Positions 16,611-25,480 are shown, counted from the first letter of the stretch. The stretch: 64,000 nt of DNA from Arenimonas sp. (GCA_019459145.1 JAIBEK010000063.1:1-64000); one strand, 5' to 3'. A program made the numbers and translations. Notes: generated by a model not told the origin, from the sequence alone.

Positions 16611-17672
16611 ATGGAATATCGACGTCTCGGCCGCTCCGGCCTCAAGGTCTCAGCGGTGAGCATGGGCACGTTCTCGTTCGGCGGGAAGGGTGATTTCGCC
16701 ATGGTCGCCAGCCAGGGCGTCAAGGAGGCGCAGAGACTGGTCGACGCCTGTATCGATGGTGGCATCAACCTGTTCGACACGGCCAACATGTACTCCGCCG
16801 GACGCTCCGAGGAGATCCTCGGCGAGGTCCTGGAGGGACGCCGCGACAGGATCTTGATCTCCAGCAAGGCGCGGATGCGCATCGGAGACGGTCCCAATGA
16901 CGAAGGCGTGTCGCGCTATCATCTGATTCGCGAATGCGAGCGTAGCTTGAAGCGCCTACGCACCGATCACATCGACGTCTATTTCATGCATGAATGGGAC
17001 GGTCTGACCCCGCCCGAGGAGATGCTTTCGGCGCTGGATATGCTGGTGAACCAGGGCAAGGTCCGCTACATCGGCTGCTCGAACTATTCCGGCTGGCACA
17101 TCATGAAGGCGCTGGGCGTCGCCGATCTCAAGAATTATCCGCGCTTCGTCACCCAGCAGATCCACTACACGCTCGAGGCGCGGGAGGCGGAATACGAACT
17201 CCTGCCGATCTCGGTCGATCAGGGGCTGGGCGTCATGGTCTGGAGCCCGCTTGCCGCCGGCCTGCTTTCGGGTGCGTTTCGCCGTGATCGCAAGCCCCAG
17301 GATTCCCGCCAGGCCGCCGGCTGGAGCGAACCTCCCATTCGCGACGAGAACCGGCTGTGGAACATCGTCGACGTTCTGGTCGAGATCGGCGAGGCTCGCA
17401 ACGTGACACCGGCCCAGGTGGCGCTGGCCTGGACATTGTCGCGGCCCGCGATCGCATCTGTCGTTGTCGGTGGGCTGAGCGAGCAGCATTTCCGCGACAA
17501 TATCGCTGCCGTCGATCTGAAGCTGACGGCGGAGGAACTGGATCGGCTGAACGCGGTCAGCCGACTTCCCTACATCTATCCCTATTGGCACCAGCACAAT
17601 TTCGCCAAGGACCGCTTCTGCGCCGGCGACTGGGCGCTGCATCAAAGCTACGAGGATCTGGGAAAGATCTGA
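16611..17672 (+). CDS. Aldo/keto reductase
   Basis: A 353-residue NADP-type TIM-barrel oxidoreductase. The AKR catalytic tetrad is complete: Asp56 and Tyr61 (FDTANMYS), Lys86 (ISSKARMR) and His127 (FMHEWDG). The ATG at 16611 follows AGGAG. It lies downstream of the racemase-like gene and ends before a GC hairpin facing otnI. It resembles the YajO/general sugar-aldehyde AKR group and may reduce or oxidise a sugar aldehyde or lactol entering the acid-sugar route; the actual substrate cannot be read. Confidence 0.9.
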   Translation: MEYRRLGRSGLKVSAVSMGTFSFGGKGDFAMVASQGVKEAQRLVDACIDGGINLFDTANMYSAGRSEEILGEVLEGRRDRILISSKARMRIGDGPNDEGVSRYHLIRECERSLKRLRTDHIDVYFMHEWDGLTPPEEMLSALDMLVNQGKVRYIGCSNYSGWHIMKALGVADLKNYPRFVTQQIHYTLEAREAEYELLPISVDQGLGVMVWSPLAAGLLSGAFRRDRKPQDSRQAAGWSEPPIRDENRLWNIVDVLVEIGEARNVTPAQVALAWTLSRPAIASVVVGGLSEQHFRDNIAAVDLKLTAEELDRLNAVSRLPYIYPYWHQHNFAKDRFCAGDWALHQSYEDLGKI

Positions 17673-17680
17673 ACGGGAAG

Positions 17681-17701
17681 GGGCGGGTTAGCGGCCCGCC
17701 C
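17681..17701. terminator. Bidirectional terminator-like hairpin
   Basis: GGGCGGG (17681-17687) pairs perfectly with CCCGCCC (17695-17701) around TTAGCGG, in the 44-base gap between converging genes. No T run. Confidence 0.55.
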
Positions 17702-17716
17702 TCACATTCGTTCGGA

Positions 17717-18490
17717 TCAGTGGGAAAAGGCCTTCAGCCAACCAAGGCCGGCGACGGTTTGGCCGGCCGGCCGGTATTCGCAACCGACATAGCCTGTATA
17801 TCCGAGCGCATCCAGTTCCCGCAGCACCCGGACATCGTCGAGCTCGCCGGTCCCCGGTTCATGGCGCAAGGGCACCGATGCGATCTGGACATGACCGATG
17901 ATCGGCATCAACTCCCGCAGCCCGCGGATCACGTCGCCGTGGATGATCTGACGATGGTAGATGTCGAACTGGAGCTTCAGGTTGGGACGGCTAAGATCGG
18001 CGATGAGGTCCGCGGCAAAATTGAAATCGTTGAGAAAATAGCCCGGCATGTCGCGGGGATTGATCGGCTCGATCAGCACGTCGAGACCCGCTTCCGCGGC
18101 CTTGTCGCAGGCAAGGGCGAGCGAGGAAAGATAAGTATTGCGGGCCCTGGCATCCGAGCGGTCGGCGAGGCCGCTCATTACGTGCAGCCGCCCGACGCCG
18201 GTGGCAGAGGCATAGCGCAATGCCGTGTCGACGGACTGACGGAATTCCGCCTCCCTGCCGGAAAGCGCCGCGAGCCCGCGTTCGCCGGCAGCCCAGTTTC
18301 CGGGCGGAAGATTGAACAGGGCCTGGGTCAATCCCGCCGCTTCCAACTGTGCGCGGATGACTTCCGGCTCGAACTCATAGGGAAAGAGGAATTCGACGGC
18401 CGTAAAGCCGACGGCCGCGGCGGCCGCGAACCGATCGAGAAAGTCGGTCTCGTTGAACATCATCGTCAGATTTGCGGCAAAACGCGGCAT
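17717..18490 (-). CDS. otnI: 2-oxo-tetronate isomerase (hydroxypyruvate-isomerase family)
   Basis: A 257-residue TIM-barrel protein of the Hyi/OtnI family. Metal and catalytic positions are visible in [22 protein letters not shown] and GCEYRP. In the four-carbon acid-sugar pathway OtnI converts 2-oxo-tetronate to 3-oxo-tetronate. It follows ltnD on the same strand with a two-base gap, as expected for successive enzymes. Hydroxypyruvate isomerase is the alternative reading; the otnK, otnC and ltnD neighbours favour OtnI. Confidence 0.85.
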   Translation of the reverse strand: MPRFAANLTMMFNETDFLDRFAAAAAVGFTAVEFLFPYEFEPEVIRAQLEAAGLTQALFNLPPGNWAAGERGLAALSGREAEFRQSVDTALRYASATGVGRLHVMSGLADRSDARARNTYLSSLALACDKAAEAGLDVLIEPINPRDMPGYFLNDFNFAADLIADLSRPNLKLQFDIYHRQIIHGDVIRGLRELMPIIGHVQIASVPLRHEPGTGELDDVRVLRELDALGYTGYVGCEYRPAGQTVAGLGWLKAFSH

Positions 18491-18492
18491 GT

Positions 18493-19413
18493 TCAGAGCG
18501 TCCCGGGCGCTTCTGGCAGGGTCAGTCCGGTTACCTGCGCCAGGAGGCGGGCGACCGAGGCGTCGTCGTCGCGGCCCATTCCGGCGGCAGACGTCATGAT
18601 GAACATTTGTAGCGCCGTCGAGGCGATCGAGAGCGGAAATTTCAGGTCCCGACCGATATCCGAGACGATGCCGAGGTCCTTGGTGAAGATGTCGATTGCG
18701 CTTCGCGGCGCGTAATCGCCGTCGAGAATGTGCGGAACACGGTTCTCGAACATCCAGGAATTGCCGGCCGATGCCGTGATGACCTCGTAGACCTTGTCGA
18801 TGTCCAGGCCGAGCGCCTTGGCGAAGGTGATGGCCTCGCAGGCGGCGGCGATATGAACGCCGGCCAGGAGCTGGTTGACGACCTTGAAGGAGGCGCCGAT
18901 GCCGGCGCGATCGCCCAGTTCGTAGACCTTCTGCGCGATTGCATCGAGCACCGGGCGGACCTTGTCGAAAGCCGCCGGACGGCCCGACCCCATGATGGTC
19001 AATTCACCGGCCGCCGCCCTGCCGGCACCACCGCTGACCGGTGCGTCGATATAGCCGAGCCCGAGCGCTTCCACGCGCTCCTCGAGGCTGCGGGCGATGT
19101 CCGGCCCCATCGTCGCGCAGGAGAGCACAACGCCACCCTTCGTCATCGCCGCGGCCGCGCCGTGCTTGCCGAACAGGACTGCCTCCGTCTGCGCCGCATT
19201 GACCACGACCGTAATGACGACATCCGCATCTCTGGCGGCTTCCGCAGGGTTTCCGACGGCCTTTCCGCCCGAGGCGACAAAACGCGCCATGGCGTCCTCA
19301 CTGACGTCGCAGCCTACCGTTTCAAAGCCGCCGCGCAGCAGGGAGGTCGCCACGCCCATGCCCATCGATCCCAGTCCAACGACGCAGACTTTCAAATCCG
19401 TGTGTTTGTCCAT
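18493..19413 (-). CDS. ltnD: L-threonate dehydrogenase-type 3-hydroxyacid dehydrogenase
   Basis: A 306-residue beta-hydroxyacid dehydrogenase. It has an N-terminal NAD site GLGSMGMG (about 13-20), the substrate motif [11 protein letters not shown] and the catalytic lysine in [10 protein letters not shown]. In the known pathway LtnD oxidises L-threonate to 2-oxo-tetronate. The ATG at 19413 is chosen over an in-frame TTG at 19425 that has no ribosome site at useful distance; GGAAGG lies about 12 bases before the ATG. It is first in a two-gene minus-strand unit with otnI and diverges from otnK/otnC, with a LacI-type operator in between. Confidence 0.85.
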   Translation of the reverse strand: MDKHTDLKVCVVGLGSMGMGVATSLLRGGFETVGCDVSEDAMARFVASGGKAVGNPAEAARDADVVITVVVNAAQTEAVLFGKHGAAAAMTKGGVVLSCATMGPDIARSLEERVEALGLGYIDAPVSGGAGRAAAGELTIMGSGRPAAFDKVRPVLDAIAQKVYELGDRAGIGASFKVVNQLLAGVHIAAACEAITFAKALGLDIDKVYEVITASAGNSWMFENRVPHILDGDYAPRSAIDIFTKDLGIVSDIGRDLKFPLSIASTALQMFIMTSAAGMGRDDDASVARLLAQVTGLTLPEAPGTL

Positions 19414-19487
19414 GCCAGAAACCAACCTTCCGATCCATCGTCCGCATACGCTCGCAGGTGCTTGCTTTTCGCCTCGCGGAAAAGTAA

Positions 19488-19501
19488 TGATAGCGTTGCC
19501 A
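19488..19501. promoter_or_regulatory. Putative LacI-type operator, copy 3
   Basis: TGATAGCGTTGCCA, whose inverse TGGCAACGCTATCA differs from the copy at 15757 by one base. It sits in the 217-base divergent region between ltnD (start 19413) and otnK (start 19631), placed to control both. Confidence 0.62.
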
Positions 19502-19630
19502 CTACATGGTTAGCCTATCCGCGAATTGCATTGCAAGTCCTTATTTTCGTCTGGAGATCAAGGACTTCGCCGGCATCGCGGAGGGTGGGCTTGCGAGCGT
19601 CGAGCCGCAGCCGGACAAGGAGAGAATGAC

Positions 19631-20911
19631 GTGCTGATTGGCGCAGTTGCCGACGACATCACCGGAGCCACGGACCTGTGCCTCATGCTCTCGCGCGAAG
19701 GCATGCGTACGATCCAGGTGATCGGCGTGCCCGCGGACGACATGGATTTTTCCGGCGCGGACGCCGTTGTCGTGGCGCTGAAATCGCGCACGATACCGGC
19801 AAGCGAGGCCGTCGACATGTCGCTCGCATCGGCGCGCCTCCTTCTTTCCGCAGGGGCCGAGCAACTGATCTTCAAATACTGCTCGACATTCGATTCGACG
19901 GATGCGGGCAATATCGGTCCCGTCGCCGAAGCGCTGCAGGATCTCACCGGCACACCGGTGACGATTGCCTGCCCGTCGTTCCCGGCCGCCGGGCGCACGG
20001 TCTACAAGGGCCATCTGTTCGTCGGCGACAGATTGCTGTCGGAAAGCCCCCTCAAGGATCATCCGCTGACGCCGATGCGCGATCCGGATCTTGTCCGCGT
20101 GCTGCAGCGCCAATGCCATCGACCGGTGGGCCTTGTTCCAGCCGATACCATCGCGCGGGGACCGGATGCCGTGAAGGCGGCCTTTGCCGAGCAATATGCG
20201 GCCGGCAAACGCATCCTCGTCGTCGACACGCTGACCGACGCCGATCTCAGGGTCATCGGCAAGGCCTGCGCCGGGATGAAGATTGTCACCGGCGGCTCCG
20301 GCGTGGCGATGGGATTGCCCGAGAATTTCAGGCAGAAGGGGTTCATGTCGCCGGAGAAAACGACGCGAATGGCCTCTCCGGTCGGCCGAGCGGCGATACT
20401 TGCCGGCTCATGCTCGGCAGCAACCCGCAGCCAGATCGAGGTGGCACAGGCCGCCGGCCTGCCGGTGCTGCGGCTCGACATCGCGGCCGTTGCGCAGGGC
20501 CGACAGACCGCGGCCGAGCTTGCCGAATGGGCCATCAATTCGGCGAGCGATCTGCCGCCGCTCATCTATTCGAGCGCCGGTCCCGACGAACTGGTCCAGA
20601 TTCAGGCGCTGATGGGACGTCACAAGTCCGGTGCCTTGGTCGAGAAGACGCTGGCCGAGGTGGCGCGCCGCCTGCTGAATGCCGGATTTTCCCGCTTTCT
20701 GATTGCCGGCGGCGAGACGTCGGGCGCGATCGTCGAGGCGCTCGGGGTCAAGGTTCTTCTGATCGGGCCGGAAATCGACCCCGGCGTGCCCTGGACCCGC
20801 AGCATATCGGGTCCCGATCTTGCGCTGGCGCTCAAATCGGGCAATTTCGGCGCGAAGGATTTCTTCCTGAAGGCGTGGGACCTGCTCGAAAGGGAAACCG
20901 AGGATGCATGA
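19631..20911 (+). CDS. otnK: 3-oxo-tetronate 4-kinase (DUF1537 family)
   Basis: A 426-residue four-carbon acid-sugar kinase. The N-terminal domain begins LIGAVADDITGATDL, the family signature; the C-terminal nucleotide domain contains GGSGVAMGL and the late motif LIAGGETSGAIVEALG. OtnK phosphorylates 3-oxo-tetronate at C4. The start is GTG at 19631, preceded by AAGGAG at 19617-19622; an open frame from 19526 has no ribosome site and unlike sequence. It overlaps otnC by eight bases. Confidence 0.92.
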   Translation: MLIGAVADDITGATDLCLMLSREGMRTIQVIGVPADDMDFSGADAVVVALKSRTIPASEAVDMSLASARLLLSAGAEQLIFKYCSTFDSTDAGNIGPVAEALQDLTGTPVTIACPSFPAAGRTVYKGHLFVGDRLLSESPLKDHPLTPMRDPDLVRVLQRQCHRPVGLVPADTIARGPDAVKAAFAEQYAAGKRILVVDTLTDADLRVIGKACAGMKIVTGGSGVAMGLPENFRQKGFMSPEKTTRMASPVGRAAILAGSCSAATRSQIEVAQAAGLPVLRLDIAAVAQGRQTAAELAEWAINSASDLPPLIYSSAGPDELVQIQALMGRHKSGALVEKTLAEVARRLLNAGFSRFLIAGGETSGAIVEALGVKVLLIGPEIDPGVPWTRSISGPDLALALKSGNFGAKDFFLKAWDLLERETEDA

Positions 20912-21545
20912 CGTCAACCGTCTTCGTGACGAAGTATGCCGGGTCGGGCAATCGCTGTTCCAAAGGGGCCTGACCTCCGGTTCGACCGGCAATATTTCCG
21001 TTCGCACGCCGGACGGCGGCTGGCTGATGACGCCGACCAACGTGTCGATGGGGGCGCTCGACCCGGCCCGCTTGTCGCTGTTCGATGCCGACGGCCGTTT
21101 GCTTTCGGGCGATGCGCCGACCAAGGAAGCCTTCCTGCATTTCTCCATGTATGGCGAGCGGGCGGATGCCGGTGCGGTCGTGCACCTCCATTCCAGCCAC
21201 GCGACCGCCGTCAGCATCATGGCCGACATCGATCCGGAGGATGTGCTGCCGCCGCTGACGGCCTATTACATCATGCGCGTCGGGCGCCTGCCGCTCGTGC
21301 CCTATTTCGCGCCGGGCGACCAGGCGCTCGCGGAGGCGGTGCGCAGCCTCGCCGGGCGGCACCATGCCATGCTGCTGGCCAATCATGGTCCGGTGGTCGC
21401 CGGTACCAGCCTCGCCAATGCGCAGTATGCCACCGAAGAGCTCGAAGAGACCGCCAAGCTCTTCCTGATGCTGCAAAACCACGCCAAACGCGTCCTTACG
21501 CCGGAGCAGGTGGCGGATCTGCGCCGGCGCATCAATCTTGCCTGA
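20904..21545 (+). CDS. otnC: 3-oxo-tetronate 4-phosphate decarboxylase (class II aldolase family)
   Basis: A 213-residue class II aldolase/adducin-fold protein. Visible are the phosphate-binding GSTGNISVRTPDGGW, zinc-ligand histidines in HLHSSHATAVS, and the third histidine in LANHGPVVAG. OtnC decarboxylates 3-oxo-tetronate 4-phosphate to dihydroxyacetone phosphate, the end of the pathway. Start overlaps otnK, so the two are translationally coupled. Confidence 0.92.
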   Translation: MHDVNRLRDEVCRVGQSLFQRGLTSGSTGNISVRTPDGGWLMTPTNVSMGALDPARLSLFDADGRLLSGDAPTKEAFLHFSMYGERADAGAVVHLHSSHATAVSIMADIDPEDVLPPLTAYYIMRVGRLPLVPYFAPGDQALAEAVRSLAGRHHAMLLANHGPVVAGTSLANAQYATEELEETAKLFLMLQNHAKRVLTPEQVADLRRRINLA

Positions 21546-21601
21546 CGCGGCTGGCCCCGCCGGCGACCTCCATTTTCCCAACTAATCCGCAGGAGAAAAC
21601 A

Positions 21602-22504
21602 ATGAATACGATGGCAAAAGAAACGGTCGGCTTTGTCGGCGTCGGCCTTATGGGTCACGGCATAGCCAAGAACATCGTCGAGAAGGGCTATCCGTTGACC
21701 GTCATCGCCCATCGGAATCGCAAGCCGGTCGAGGATCTGGTGTCGCGCGGCGCGACCGAAGCGAAGTCTCTCGAGGAGCTTGCGGCCGCTTCGTCGATCG
21801 TCTTTCTCTGCCTCACCAGTTCAAGGGAGGTTGAAGCGGTCATCAACAGCATGAAGCCGAAGCTTGCTGCCGGATCGGTGGTGGTTGACTGCTCGACCGG
21901 CGATCCGACCGTCACCGCCCGCCTGGCGGAGGAACTGAAGGCGCAGGGCGTCGATTTTGCCGATGCCCCGCTCAGCCGCACGCCGAAGGAGGCCTGGGAA
22001 GGCACGCTCGACGCCATGGTCGGTGCCGACGAGGAGACTTTTTCGAGGATCAGGCCGGTGATCGACACCTGGGCCGGCAAGATCGTTCACATCGGCGGCG
22101 TGGCCGATGGTCACCGCATGAAACTCCTGAACAATTTCATCGCCCTTGGCATGGGCGCACTGTTCGCCGAGGCGCTCGCCCTGTCACGCAAGGTGGGAAT
22201 CTCCGTCGACCGGTTCGACAGCGTGATCCGCGGCGGCCGGATGGACAGTGGTTTCTATCAGACCTTCATGGGCTATGTTCTCGAAGGAAATCGGGAAGCC
22301 CACCGGTTTACCTTGTCCAACGCCTACAAGGATCTCAAATATCTCGAATCCATGGCCAATGCCGCGACGATCGCGACGCCGCTGGCCAGCGCGGCCAAGA
22401 ACTCCTATGCCATGGCCGTTGCCGGCGGCGGCTCCGGTCCGGAAGACTATGTGCCGCACCTGGCCGACTACATCGCCAAGCTCAATGGCCTCACCGAGAA
22501 ATAG
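21602..22504 (+). CDS. Second 3-hydroxyacid-dehydrogenase-family protein, altered substrate motif
   Basis: A 300-residue NAD(P)-binding protein with GVGLMGHG near the N-terminus and the catalytic lysine in HRMKLLNNFIALG. The usual substrate-binding DAPVSGG is replaced by DAPLSRTPKEAWEG, so its substrate should differ from that of LtnD. AGGAG precedes the ATG at 21602. It is the last gene of the otnK-otnC unit (56-base gap). It might oxidise another aldonate or reduce an intermediate; function not assigned. Confidence 0.85.
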   Translation: MNTMAKETVGFVGVGLMGHGIAKNIVEKGYPLTVIAHRNRKPVEDLVSRGATEAKSLEELAAASSIVFLCLTSSREVEAVINSMKPKLAAGSVVVDCSTGDPTVTARLAEELKAQGVDFADAPLSRTPKEAWEGTLDAMVGADEETFSRIRPVIDTWAGKIVHIGGVADGHRMKLLNNFIALGMGALFAEALALSRKVGISVDRFDSVIRGGRMDSGFYQTFMGYVLEGNREAHRFTLSNAYKDLKYLESMANAATIATPLASAAKNSYAMAVAGGGSGPEDYVPHLADYIAKLNGLTEK

Positions 22505-22571
22505 GCCTTCGCTCGGGAGGCCGTGATTGGCTGGAATCCGGCGATTGAACCGATCCGGTGGATTCCCATCG

Positions 22572-22594
22572 GCTGGCGGCATAGTACCGCCAGC
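22572..22594. terminator. Terminator-like hairpin between converging genes
   Basis: GCTGGCGG (22572-22579) and CCGCCAGC (22587-22594) form a perfect 8-bp stem with loop CATAGTA in the 178-base gap between the otn operon and the converging YeeE-type gene. No T run. Confidence 0.55.
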
Positions 22595-22682
22595 GCCTTC
22601 CGGCGAGGTCGGTTGATGGTCTGCGCCTCCGCGGGCTGTTGCCACGTTTCTGACCGACTAAGACGGTCAATCGCGCGGTTGC

Positions 22683-23738
22683 TCATATCGACTGGAAGCC
22701 GCCAATCAGCTGGCGCAGGCCGAACAGCGCTCCGACGATGATGCAGAGCAGCGTGACCGGGCCGGACCAGGCGAGAGCGGCGATGCCAGACACGCCTTGC
22801 CCGATCGAGCAGCCCATGGCGATGACGCCGCCTATCCCCATCAGGGCGGCACCACCAACCTGGCGGCGCAATTCCCGCGGGTCCTCGCAGGCTTCCCAGA
22901 CGAAGGTGCCCTTGAACATCGAGCCGATGAAGGCGCCGGCGGCCACGCCGGCGACGGAGCCGACGGAAAAATTGATGCCGCCGGCGGTTGCCGTCATCAG
23001 ATAGATCAATGTCCTGCCCAAGGGGGCGGTGAAGGAGGGGCCCTCGGGGGATATGGCGCCGAGGCTGAACTGCGCGAGATAGGAGGTGCCGGCGAAGCAC
23101 CATGTCACGGCAAGGCCGGCGGCAATGGCCCAGGCGATCATCCGACGGTCCTGGCGCAGTCGCTCATAGGACAACGCCCAGATGAGACAGGCCAAGGCCG
23201 CGGCGACGATCGTGACGATGACCGGAATGCCAAGGGTCGCTTTTAGATCATCGGCGATGCCGTGCGGTATGGCTGCCTCGGTTTGGGGAAACAGGAATAT
23301 GCGCAGCGGAGCGAGGGGGCCGGACAGGGCGACGAATCCGGTGATGCCCATGACCACGACCAGGACGAGCGAGCGAAGGTCACCGCCGCCGAAACGGGCG
23401 AGCGCCCCAAAGCCGCAATTTCCCGCCATCGCCATGCCGTAGCCGAACATCAGGCCGCCGACAATCGAAGCGAACGGGTCCCAGGCAATGGCGTGGTAGA
23501 ACGTTCCGTCCAGATCGATCAACCCGGCCAATGCCCCGAACTGTGTGCCGAGGATCGCGACGCCGACCACGATGCCCCAGGAGCGCAGGCGCTTCTGCTC
23601 CGTGCCATAGACGGCGGACTCAAGGGCTGCAAGGGTGCACAGGCTGCCCAGACGCCAGGCAAGACCAAGGACCAGGCCGCCCGCCAAGCCGACCAAAGCG
23701 GCCAGAAGGCCGACCGGCAATGTCTCCACGCTATTCAC
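22683..23738 (-). CDS. YeeE/YedE-family membrane protein (sulfur-compound transporter), left of sox
   Basis: A 351-residue polytopic membrane protein with repeated glycine-rich spans. The family's paired cysteine motifs are present: AMAGNCGFGALARFGGGD (about residue 107) and AMGCSIGQGVSG (about residue 300). The family includes TsuA, a thiosulfate uptake protein, and related genes beside sox clusters. It lies downstream of soxR on the same strand with a 31-base gap, so the two probably form one unit. A second member of the family lies at the other end of the cluster (35614-36711). Transport of thiosulfate or another sulfur species is inferred. Confidence 0.85.
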   Translation of the reverse strand: MNSVETLPVGLLAALVGLAGGLVLGLAWRLGSLCTLAALESAVYGTEQKRLRSWGIVVGVAILGTQFGALAGLIDLDGTFYHAIAWDPFASIVGGLMFGYGMAMAGNCGFGALARFGGGDLRSLVLVVVMGITGFVALSGPLAPLRIFLFPQTEAAIPHGIADDLKATLGIPVIVTIVAAALACLIWALSYERLRQDRRMIAWAIAAGLAVTWCFAGTSYLAQFSLGAISPEGPSFTAPLGRTLIYLMTATAGGINFSVGSVAGVAAGAFIGSMFKGTFVWEACEDPRELRRQVGGAALMGIGGVIAMGCSIGQGVSGIAALAWSGPVTLLCIIVGALFGLRQLIGGFQSI

Positions 23739-23769
23739 CTCCCAATGAATTCACAGGAACAGGGTTTCC

Positions 23770-24090
23770 TCAGAAGAGGTTGGCCAAGAATATGATGGTC
23801 TGCCTGACCTTGTCATCCTGTATCGAATAATAGATTGCGTTTCCGTCCCGCTGGGCCGACACCAGTCCTTCCAGCCGCAGGCGGGCAAGTTGCTGGCTGA
23901 CGACCGCCTGGCGGGCGCAGAGCAGGTTTTCAAGCTCGGTCACGCTTCTCGGGCCGTCCAGCAGGTGGCACAGGATGGTCAGCCGGCCGTCATGCCCCAA
24001 TGCCTTGAGGAATTGCGAAACGGTCGTCGGGTCGGCGATCAGCCCGTCCAGAGCGCCGTCTCTGAGCGCCGGTTCAACCAAATCGTCCAC
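23770..24090 (-). CDS. soxR: ArsR-family regulator SoxR of the sox cluster
   Basis: A 106-residue winged-helix repressor. The DNA-binding region reads VTELENLLCARQAVVSQQLA followed by the wing VSAQRDGNAIYYS. Cys41 lies in RLTILCHLL, where the sulfide/persulfide sensors SqrR and BigR have their first sensing cysteine. A second cysteine (Cys58) lies at the recognition helix, and the C-terminal helix ends IIFLANLF with no cysteine, unlike SqrR/BigR. It should repress sox transcription until reduced sulfur is present. It sits between soxS and the YeeE-type gene, all on the minus strand. Confidence 0.85.
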   Translation of the reverse strand: MDDLVEPALRDGALDGLIADPTTVSQFLKALGHDGRLTILCHLLDGPRSVTELENLLCARQAVVSQQLARLRLEGLVSAQRDGNAIYYSIQDDKVRQTIIFLANLF

Positions 24091-24254
24091 GTCCCCAACA
24101 ATCCTTCAATTCGCTGCCTTGCCCGCAAGGCTGCCCAAGTGGGTTCAGGCCCCATTCAGACAGTCAATATCGCACGTGGGCGGCAGCGCGTCGATGGTGC
24201 GATGTCGCGTTCCAGTCGTTATCCCAAGGCCCCGGACCGATCGCGCTCCGCTGC

Positions 24255-24632
24255 TCAGCGGCCTTCGTCGGCTAGGTGACCGCCCGCCCTGGTGATCATC
24301 TCACCCAGTAGGGCCCAGAAGAAATCCTCTCCCGGATATCCATCGATGCGGCCGGCCTCCACGCCGTCGACGATCAGCACGAAAGTCGGCGTGAAGGCGG
24401 GTGGCCGGCTGATCGCAATGTCCGGGGGCAGGTCGGCATGGAGGTCGAGCCGGCGAAGCGGCGCGGCGCGGCCCTCGCTGGTCTTCGGGTATTTCGGTGA
24501 CACCTCTGCATCCCAGCGGGCGCAATACATGCAACCGGGCTGCTCGAACATCAGGAGCTCCATCGCGGCCCGTGCCGGCGAGGAGACCAGCATCACGAAA
24601 GCGACAAGTAGGGACAGCAGGTAACGGGACAT
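24255..24632 (-). CDS. soxS: Periplasmic thioredoxin-like SoxS
   Basis: A 125-residue small thioredoxin-fold protein with signal peptide (LLVAFVMLVSSPARA) and active site CMYC (Cys34, Cys37). SoxS is known to keep SoxY's thiol active. It is the first gene on the minus strand, diverging from soxV. A 164-base gap to soxR has no evident gene. Confidence 0.85.
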   Translation of the reverse strand: MSRYLLSLLVAFVMLVSSPARAAMELLMFEQPGCMYCARWDAEVSPKYPKTSEGRAAPLRRLDLHADLPPDIAISRPPAFTPTFVLIVDGVEAGRIDGYPGEDFFWALLGEMITRAGGHLADEGR

Positions 24633-24646
24633 ATTGACAGACTACA

Positions 24647-24667
24647 TAGAAATATAGAGATATTCTA
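24647..24667. promoter_or_regulatory. AT-rich imperfect palindrome in the soxS-soxV divergent promoter
   Basis: TAGAA (24647-24651) and TTCTA (24663-24667) flank an 11-base AT-rich core. It lies 15 bases upstream of soxS in otherwise GC-rich DNA. AT-rich inverted repeats are the usual targets of ArsR-type sulfur regulators, so this is a candidate SoxR site; only five paired bases support it. Confidence 0.4.
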
Positions 24668-24742
24668 ATTTCAATCCCCTACGAAAGCAATCCGTGCTTC
24701 GCAGGGTCCGAAAGATCCATGTACGGCGCTTGGGAGGGAGCC

Positions 24743-25480
24743 ATGCTCGAGATCAGTTACGGCGGCGCGATCGTCGCTGGACTACTGTCTTTCCTGTCGC
24801 CGTGCATCCTGCCGATGGTGCCATTCTACCTGTCGTATATGGCTGGACTGTCGGTGCAGGAATTGCGCGGAACGGACGGCATACCGGCAGGCGCGCAGCG
24901 CAGATTGTTCATTCAGTCCGTCGCCTTCGCGCTCGGTGTCACGACCATCTTCGTCCTGCTGGGGCTGAGCGCGACGGCGCTGGGGCATGTGTTCCTGAAA
25001 TGGAAGGAACCGCTCTCCTGGCTGGCGGCCGCGATGCTGATCGCCTTTGGGCTGCATTTTCTCGGTGTTTTCCGCATCGGCCTGTTCTACCGTGAGGCGC
25101 GGGTTCAGTCGGGAGCCAATCCGACGACCCTTGGTGGTGCCTATCTGATGGGGCTGGCTTTCGGCTTCGGCTGGACCCCTTGCGTCGGGCCTGCCCTTGC
25201 CGCCATCCTGATGGTTGCCAGCGGCATGGGTGATCTGTGGCGCGGGGGCTTGCTGCTCTTCGCCTACGGCGTGGGCATGACCCTGCCTTTCGTCGTGGCC
25301 GCCCTTTTCGCCCGCCCGTTCCTCGCCTTTGTCGGGCGTCACCGGGCGATGATGGGGCATGTTGAAAAACTGATGGGTGTGATGCTGATCGTCTTCGGTA
25401 TCCTGATCGCCACCAATTCCGTCAACCTGATCGCCGATTTCCTGCTGCGAAACTTCGACTGGTCGGCAACACTGCAATAA
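24743..25480 (+). CDS. soxV: SoxV, CcdA-family transmembrane thiol-electron carrier
   Basis: A 245-residue CcdA/DsbD-type membrane protein with about six spans. The redox cysteine pair is Cys21 (SPCILPMVPFYLSYMAG) and Cys147 (GWTPCVGPAL). SoxV passes electrons from cytoplasmic thioredoxin across the membrane to periplasmic SoxW. The ATG at 24743 follows GGGAGG; an upstream ATG at 24719 has no ribosome site. First gene of the plus-strand sox operon. Confidence 0.9.
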   Translation: MLEISYGGAIVAGLLSFLSPCILPMVPFYLSYMAGLSVQELRGTDGIPAGAQRRLFIQSVAFALGVTTIFVLLGLSATALGHVFLKWKEPLSWLAAAMLIAFGLHFLGVFRIGLFYREARVQSGANPTTLGGAYLMGLAFGFGWTPCVGPALAAILMVASGMGDLWRGGLLLFAYGVGMTLPFVVAALFARPFLAFVGRHRAMMGHVEKLMGVMLIVFGILIATNSVNLIADFLLRNFDWSATLQ

